The notes beneath the pieces were generated by a model. It was not told where the DNA came from and made no database searches. It was given only the letters and a program-made list of their open reading frames with translations. The position numbers and the translations under genes were made by a program. Positions 8,484 through 12,570 of a DNA stretch of 12,570 bases are shown one piece after another. The stretch spans positions 1 to 12,570 of the forward strand of contig CALMDL010000063.1 of NCBI GenBank assembly GCA_937864995.1, read 5' to 3'. Source of the DNA: an uncultured Candidatus Altimarinota bacterium (lineage in GTDB: Bacteria > Patescibacteriota > Gracilibacteria > BD1-5 > UBA6164). How positions within the stretch are numbered: the first letter of the stretch is position 1; every line of letters begins with the position of its first letter.

Positions 8484-8880
8484 GTGAGATTAGGTATCTA
8501 CTGCAAGATTAATCTTGGAGAGGAAAGTCTGGACATCGCGAGAGAAACATAGAAGATAACGACTTCGGTTTAAGAATATAATAAATAAATCTTAAATACC
8601 ACAAGTGCCACAGAGACTATACTATTCCGCAAGGAAGAAAGGTGAAAAGTCATTTAATGTTTACCTTTATTACTACTTTTTACTAAAAGTGTGATAATTT
8701 TAAGCTATAAATGAATTCCGTAAGGAAGTGGTAAACTGTATGTGATGCAATGGGAATGGTACTTTTAGAGGTTATTTCTCTCTAATGCTTCAAAAAAGTA
8801 TACCCAGCTCGAGCCTATGAGTGATTATAGGCCTAGATAGATTGATACCGAGATACAGAATCCGGCTTATTAGTCTCACA
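8484..8880 (+). ncRNA. rnpB: RNase P RNA (catalytic subunit, bacterial)
   Basis: This RNA cleaves the 5' leader from tRNA precursors. The 5' universal core GAGGAAAGTCTGGACAT (from about 8519) and the 3' core ACAGAATCCGGCTTATTAG (8855-8873) are both present at the expected ends. Between them lie recognisable conserved stretches such as AAGGTGAAAAG and GGTAAACTG. The ends are set by the P1 helix: 8484-8492 pairs with 8871-8879 over nine base pairs including one G-U. T8 follows immediately (8881-8888), so P1 plus the U-run may act as the terminator. Length about 397 nt is normal. It is richer in G+C than the surrounding coding DNA, as structured RNAs are in AT-rich genomes. The gene diverges from dnaA and precedes adk by 31 nt. 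Confidence 0.93.
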
Positions 8881-8911
8881 TTTTTTTTAAAATAAATTAA
8901 ATAATTAAAAT

Positions 8912-9520
8912 ATGAAATTAGTTTTTACTTGAATACAAGGTTGTTGAAAATGAACTCAAGCAAGATTACTTGTAGAAAAATATGGTTTTACATTACTTGA
9001 AATGTGAGCAGAACTTAGAAAATTAGCTGATTGAGAAAGTGAACTATGAAAAAGAGTTAAACAAACTATAGAAAGCTGAGCTCTAGTAACTCCAAGTGTA
9101 GTTTGAGAAATAATGAATGAAGTTATTACTTCACAAACAAATGATAAACTAATACTTGATTGATTTGTAAGAAATGAATGAAATAGACAATCACTTGATA
9201 ATATAACAAATGATTATAAAGTTGTATTTTTTGAATTAAGCAAAGAAAAAGCTATAGATAGATTACTTTGAAGAATGTATGATCCAATAACAGGAGAAAC
9301 TTTCCCATCTAGTTTTAAAGTAAATTCATCTACATGAACAGAACTTATAAAAAGAAAAGATGATAATGAAGCTTCTATATTAAAAAGAATAGATGAATTT
9401 ATGAATAATACTCTACCAACTGCTTTAAATCAAGAAAAAGAAGGTAAAGTTATAAGAATAAATGCTGACCAAAATGTTGAAAATGTATTTAATGAATTAG
9501 TTACTAAACTTTGATTATAA
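8912..9520 (+). CDS. adk: Adenylate kinase
   Basis: The 202-aa product catalyses ATP + AMP = 2 ADP in the cytoplasm. The P-loop reads GIQGCGKGTQ at residues 7-16, where four of the glycine codons in or beside it (residues 7, 12, 14) are TGA or GGT, the first clear sign of recoding. LILDGFVR lies at 80-87 and the LID region begins GRMYDPITGETF at about 120-131 and includes ELIKRKDDNEASILKRI, the usual long-form arrangement but without zinc cysteines. Oddities are Gln in place of the usual Pro in the P-loop and GFVRN for GFPRT. The ATG at 8912 matches the family N-terminus (MKLVFTG). It starts 31 nt after rnpB with no Shine-Dalgarno sequence. Its TAA overlaps the start of the methyltransferase gene (TAATG), suggesting translational coupling. 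Confidence 0.93.
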
Positions 9521-10665
9521 TGATTTGATTTGCTCTATGAAGAGAATATAAATTAAGTATTGCTGAAATATTTGCAGTTTTCCCAAAAGGGAAAGCTGTA
9601 TTTTATGATAAAGATGTTTTAATTATAGAAAATGTAGAAGAAACTGAAATTTTAGAAAAAGCAGATTTTTTATGATGAACAATAAAAATATTTAAGATAA
9701 TAGATAATGAAATAATAGATGAAGCAATTGATATAGAATGAAAATTTAAATATGGAATAAGTACATTTTGAGATAAAAAAAATCTAAAAGAGATACTTAA
9801 TTCTACAAAAAAAATCTTAAAAGAAAACTGAGTTTCATCTAGATTTATAAACAAAGATTTTACAAATCTAAGTTCTGCTCAAATAATATGAGAAAAACTA
9901 GTGAAAAATTGAACTGATTATAGTTTTGTATTTAATGGAGACAAAAAATATATATGAAAAACTATATGGGTTCAAGATATATATAGTTATAGTAAAAGAG
10001 ATTATAACAAAGATAGAGATATGCAAACATGAATGCTACCTCCAAAACTTTGTCAAATAATGATAAATATAAGTTCTGGTAAAACTATTTATGACCCATT
10101 TGTATGACTTGGAACTGTTTTGATTGAATCTATACTTATGTGAAATAAAAAAGTATATTGAAGTGATTTAAATCAAACTATGGTAGAACATAGTAGAAAC
10201 AATATATTTAAATTTGCACAAGAAAATAATACAATTTTAGAAGACGTAGAGTTTATAAAACTAAATGCAAAATTTATAAATGAATCTAGTATATTGCTGG
10301 AAAAAAATATAGATGCAATAGTTACTGAATGATATCTTTGAGAAATAATGACAGTAAAAAATATAAGCATAGATAGAATAAATAAACAAAAGGAAAGTTT
10401 GATTTCTATTTATGAAAAATTTTTTGAAAACTTAAAAAAGATAAATTATACTTGAAATATAGTTATTTGTTTTCCATTTTGGGAAATATCTTGAAAATAT
10501 ATTTATTTTGAAGAAGTATATAAAACATTATCTTTATTATGTGATATACAACCTCTATTCCCTACTCAATTTGAAAATATAACTACAAAAGCTTGAAGTT
10601 TACTTTACAAAAGAGAAAAACAACTTGTTTGAAGAGAATTTTTTAAACTAAAAATAAAAAACTAG
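9520..10665 (+). CDS. TRM11-like SAM-dependent RNA (guanine-N2) methyltransferase
   Basis: The 381-aa protein is likely to methylate an amino group of tRNA. The N-terminal part (MIGFALGREYKLSIAEI and LGGTIKI) resembles the substrate-binding half of TRM11-type enzymes. The C-terminal Rossmann part has RDMQTGMLPPKL (166-177), the SAM-binding DPFVGLGT at 192-199 and YGSDLN after the next strand. The catalytic motif IV, normally D/N-PP-Y/F, reads TEGYLGE at 269-275. I recall TEPYLGP in candidate-phyla relatives, so this copy departs further. The ATG overlaps the adk stop by one base and gives the expected N-terminus. The stop TAG (10663-10665) is inside the terminator hairpin. tRNA position and reaction product are inferred from the family. 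It is probably co-transcribed with adk. Confidence 0.78.
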
Positions 10666-10693
10666 AAGATAAATCTTCTAGTTTTTTATTTTT
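10650..10693. terminator. Shared bidirectional terminator of convergent genes
   Basis: A perfect 20-bp stem (10650-10669 with 10674-10693) closes the loop TAAA. The core CTAGAAGA/TCTTCTAG is flanked by A- and T-runs on both sides. It contains the TAG of the methyltransferase gene and the TAA (10686-10688) of the convergent gene, serving both. Confidence 0.85.
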
Positions 10694-12570
10694 TTAGTTT
10701 TTTAGTTTCTAAATTATCTGCTTTAATTTTTGTATCTATTCAAATACTATCTAAGTTTTTTAAAACTACATCTGCCCATTGGCTATTAAAAAGGATTCTT
10801 TCCAATTTAATCAATTTTGATTTAGCAGAATTTATATCTGGTAATGACCTAGTTATTTTATAAAGCATATCACAATTTATCTTTCAATCTCAAAGATTAA
10901 GCTTTCACAATTGCGATTCATTTAAAGTAGATATATTTAATACAAAGTTTCTAGATGGGTATCTTCAAAATAATTCAAAATAATTATTTATTAAAAAATC
11001 TATTTCATCACTTGATAAAAGTGATCATGATTTTTCTAACATTTCTTTAATATTTGAATTAAGTGAAAAATCTCATGCTTTTACTCATATCATTTCTTCA
11101 AAATGAATTTGAACTTCAACTACATTTCACGATTCTAAAAGTATATTTGCTTTTATATCTCTATATGCTGATTTTTTTTCTGGATTTGACAATAAATGTC
11201 ATGCTGAATTTTCAAATGAAACATTTTTAACTCAAGAAAATTTTTTCAATTTTAAAACTTGAATTACTAAATTATCAATTGAATTATCTCAATGTAATCA
11301 TAATTTTCAAATAAGTCTAAATCTATTTAAATCTCATATTTTATGAAAATCTCAATTATATATTTTTATTAATTTAACAATTACTCTTCAAAAATCTTTT
11401 TCTGGTCAAATAGAATTTCAAATTCTTAAATCATAATAACTATTATTAATTCCAACTTCTGAAAATATTCATGAAACTAAATCCATATCATTTTTTGATA
11501 TTTCTTTCATTTCTTGAAGTGTTTCGATTTTTGTTTTTACAAGTTTTAATCCAGGAATAAGTTTAATAACTTTATCTTTATCAGTGATTTTTATTTTTGC
11601 TAAATCAAGAGGCAATATTTCAAGATCTTGTAATATTCTAATATATTCACCTTGATCTTTTGTAAGTTTTTTTCAGTTTAATACATTGATACATGCATCA
11701 ATTGCATTATCTAAATAAACTATTGATTCATCTACGCTTGATTTTTCTCAAGCACTATAAAGTTTTGTTGTATCTTTAAAAGAGATTTTTCATATTTTAA
11801 ATTTCGATAATTGGATATTTCATCTAGATAAATCATTGAATAAAAAATTTATTTGTAATCAAATATTTACAGCGGATAAATTATAAAATTCTCAAGATAA
11901 TTTAACATCCATTTTTTCATTTATTTCTCATTTTTGTTTTAAATCTGAAATCATATCTAGTAAAAAATCCGGTTTATGAATTTTAGATGAATTATTTCAA
12001 GATCATTTTGATACAATAAACTCCCACCACTCGTATAAAAAGATAAATTTATCTAATTCTTTTCTTATAAAATCAGTTAATTGAAATGTTTTTTTACTCT
12101 TAAAAAACTCTATTTTATTTTCTATATTTGATTTATCATATCAATATAAATCACAAAAATTTCATATGAGTGTCTTTTTTGATTGATGGCTCAACATAAG
12201 TGAACTTGATAATCTAAATTCTCAATCTTTTAAAAGTAAAACTTTATTTATAAAAAATATATATTTTTGATTTGTTGAAAAATTATCCCAAGTTGTTTTA
12301 TCTATTCATTGTAATTTTATAACATTAAAATCTTCTTCTAATGAATCCTTTACTTTTATATGAACAACTTTTTTATTTTTCTCTCTTATAGAATTAATAA
12401 GATTTTTAAAATCTAAATCTCAATTTTCAAGTGAATCAAGAAATATTTTAAAAAATGGATTATCAAATTTTTTATTATTTTTTAATGAATATGATTTATC
12501 TATAATTCAAAGTTCTTTAAAAATATCAATCATTCAATTTATACTCAAAAATGCATTATATAATTTTTTA
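10686..12570 (-). CDS. Large protein with C-terminal RelA/SpoT-like domain (N-terminus outside window)
   Basis: The frame is open from the right edge to TAA at 10686-10688, 627 residues; the start lies beyond 12570. Most of it is Lys/Asn/Ile-rich, soluble and unrecognised (for example EWWEFIVSKG near 12020). About 11050-11420 resembles the (p)ppGpp synthetase fold of RelA/SpoT proteins. GPEKDFGRVIVKLIKIYNGD is followed by KIGDLNRFRLI, where RelA/SpoT enzymes have a catalytic Asp in DiaGiR. Next come SAYRDIKANILL (like GYRSIH) and NVVEVQIHFEEM, with the Glu of the vEiQiRT motif. Order and spacing fit and both acidic residues are kept. Whether it makes alarmones, modifies tRNA or another target as toxic relatives do, or is inactive cannot be said. 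No transmembrane segment is apparent. It converges on the adk-methyltransferase pair. The domain call is moderately sure, the whole-protein function unknown. Confidence 0.6.

Noticed and set aside
9603..10370. Short minus-strand ORFs inside the methyltransferase region (9603-9854 and 10173-10370).
   Set aside because: They are antisense shadows of a long conserved frame and have no supporting start or composition signal.
1..12570. Dozens of in-frame TGA codons suggesting a cluster of pseudogenes.
   Set aside because: They fall on conserved glycines in otherwise intact proteins, so this is recoding and not decay.
1..12570. CRISPR arrays, insertion sequences, prophage genes or tRNAs, including the tRNA-Gly(UCA) expected for code 25.
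   Set aside because: No regularly spaced repeats, transposase motifs, terminal repeats or tRNA cloverleaf signatures were seen. Weak tRNA-like matches cannot be excluded by eye.

Overview
This AT-rich window (roughly a quarter G+C by eye) comes from a bacterium that reads UGA as glycine. In every long reading frame, in-frame TGA falls where family alignments demand glycine, including the P-loops of adenylate kinase, DnaX, MurE, PriA and DnaA. TGG is still used for tryptophan, and TAA and TAG still stop. This is genetic code 25, known from Absconditabacteria (SR1) and Gracilibacteria of the candidate phyla radiation. Which of the two cannot be decided here. Under the standard code the window looks like a field of short broken ORFs. 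Under code 25 it is almost fully coding.

Layout. On the minus strand from the left edge: the N-terminal part of an HlyD/MacA-like membrane fusion protein (1-440); a compact group murE (2912-4219), dnaX (1471-2901) and a short PriA-like protein (511-1464), with gaps of only 10 and 6 nt; and a DUF4012 envelope protein (4301-6412). A strong hairpin terminator closes the PriA end and another closes the DUF4012 gene. Next comes a small plus-strand unit (about 6495-6757) that looks foreign. It has its own promoter, a canonical Shine-Dalgarno sequence, a 44-codon ORF of about 51% G+C for a highly basic peptide, and a G+C-containing terminator. dnaA (6795-8216) follows on the minus strand.

dnaA is divergent from the RNase P RNA gene (8484-8880, plus strand). 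Behind rnpB lie adenylate kinase (8912-9520) and, overlapping its stop codon, a TRM11-type RNA methyltransferase (9520-10665). A long convergent hairpin separates these from a large minus-strand protein that leaves the window on the right (10686-12570). Its C-terminal part carries what looks like a RelA/SpoT-type nucleotidyltransferase domain.

Functionally the window mixes replication (DnaA, DnaX, PriA-like), cell wall synthesis (MurE), envelope proteins (DUF4012, membrane fusion protein) and RNA processing or modification (RNase P RNA, TRM11-like), plus nucleotide balance (Adk). No mobile element, CRISPR array or tRNA was seen. The most unusual items are the G+C-rich basic micro-gene, the PriA-like protein that stops after its first helicase lobe, and the large RelA/SpoT-like protein.
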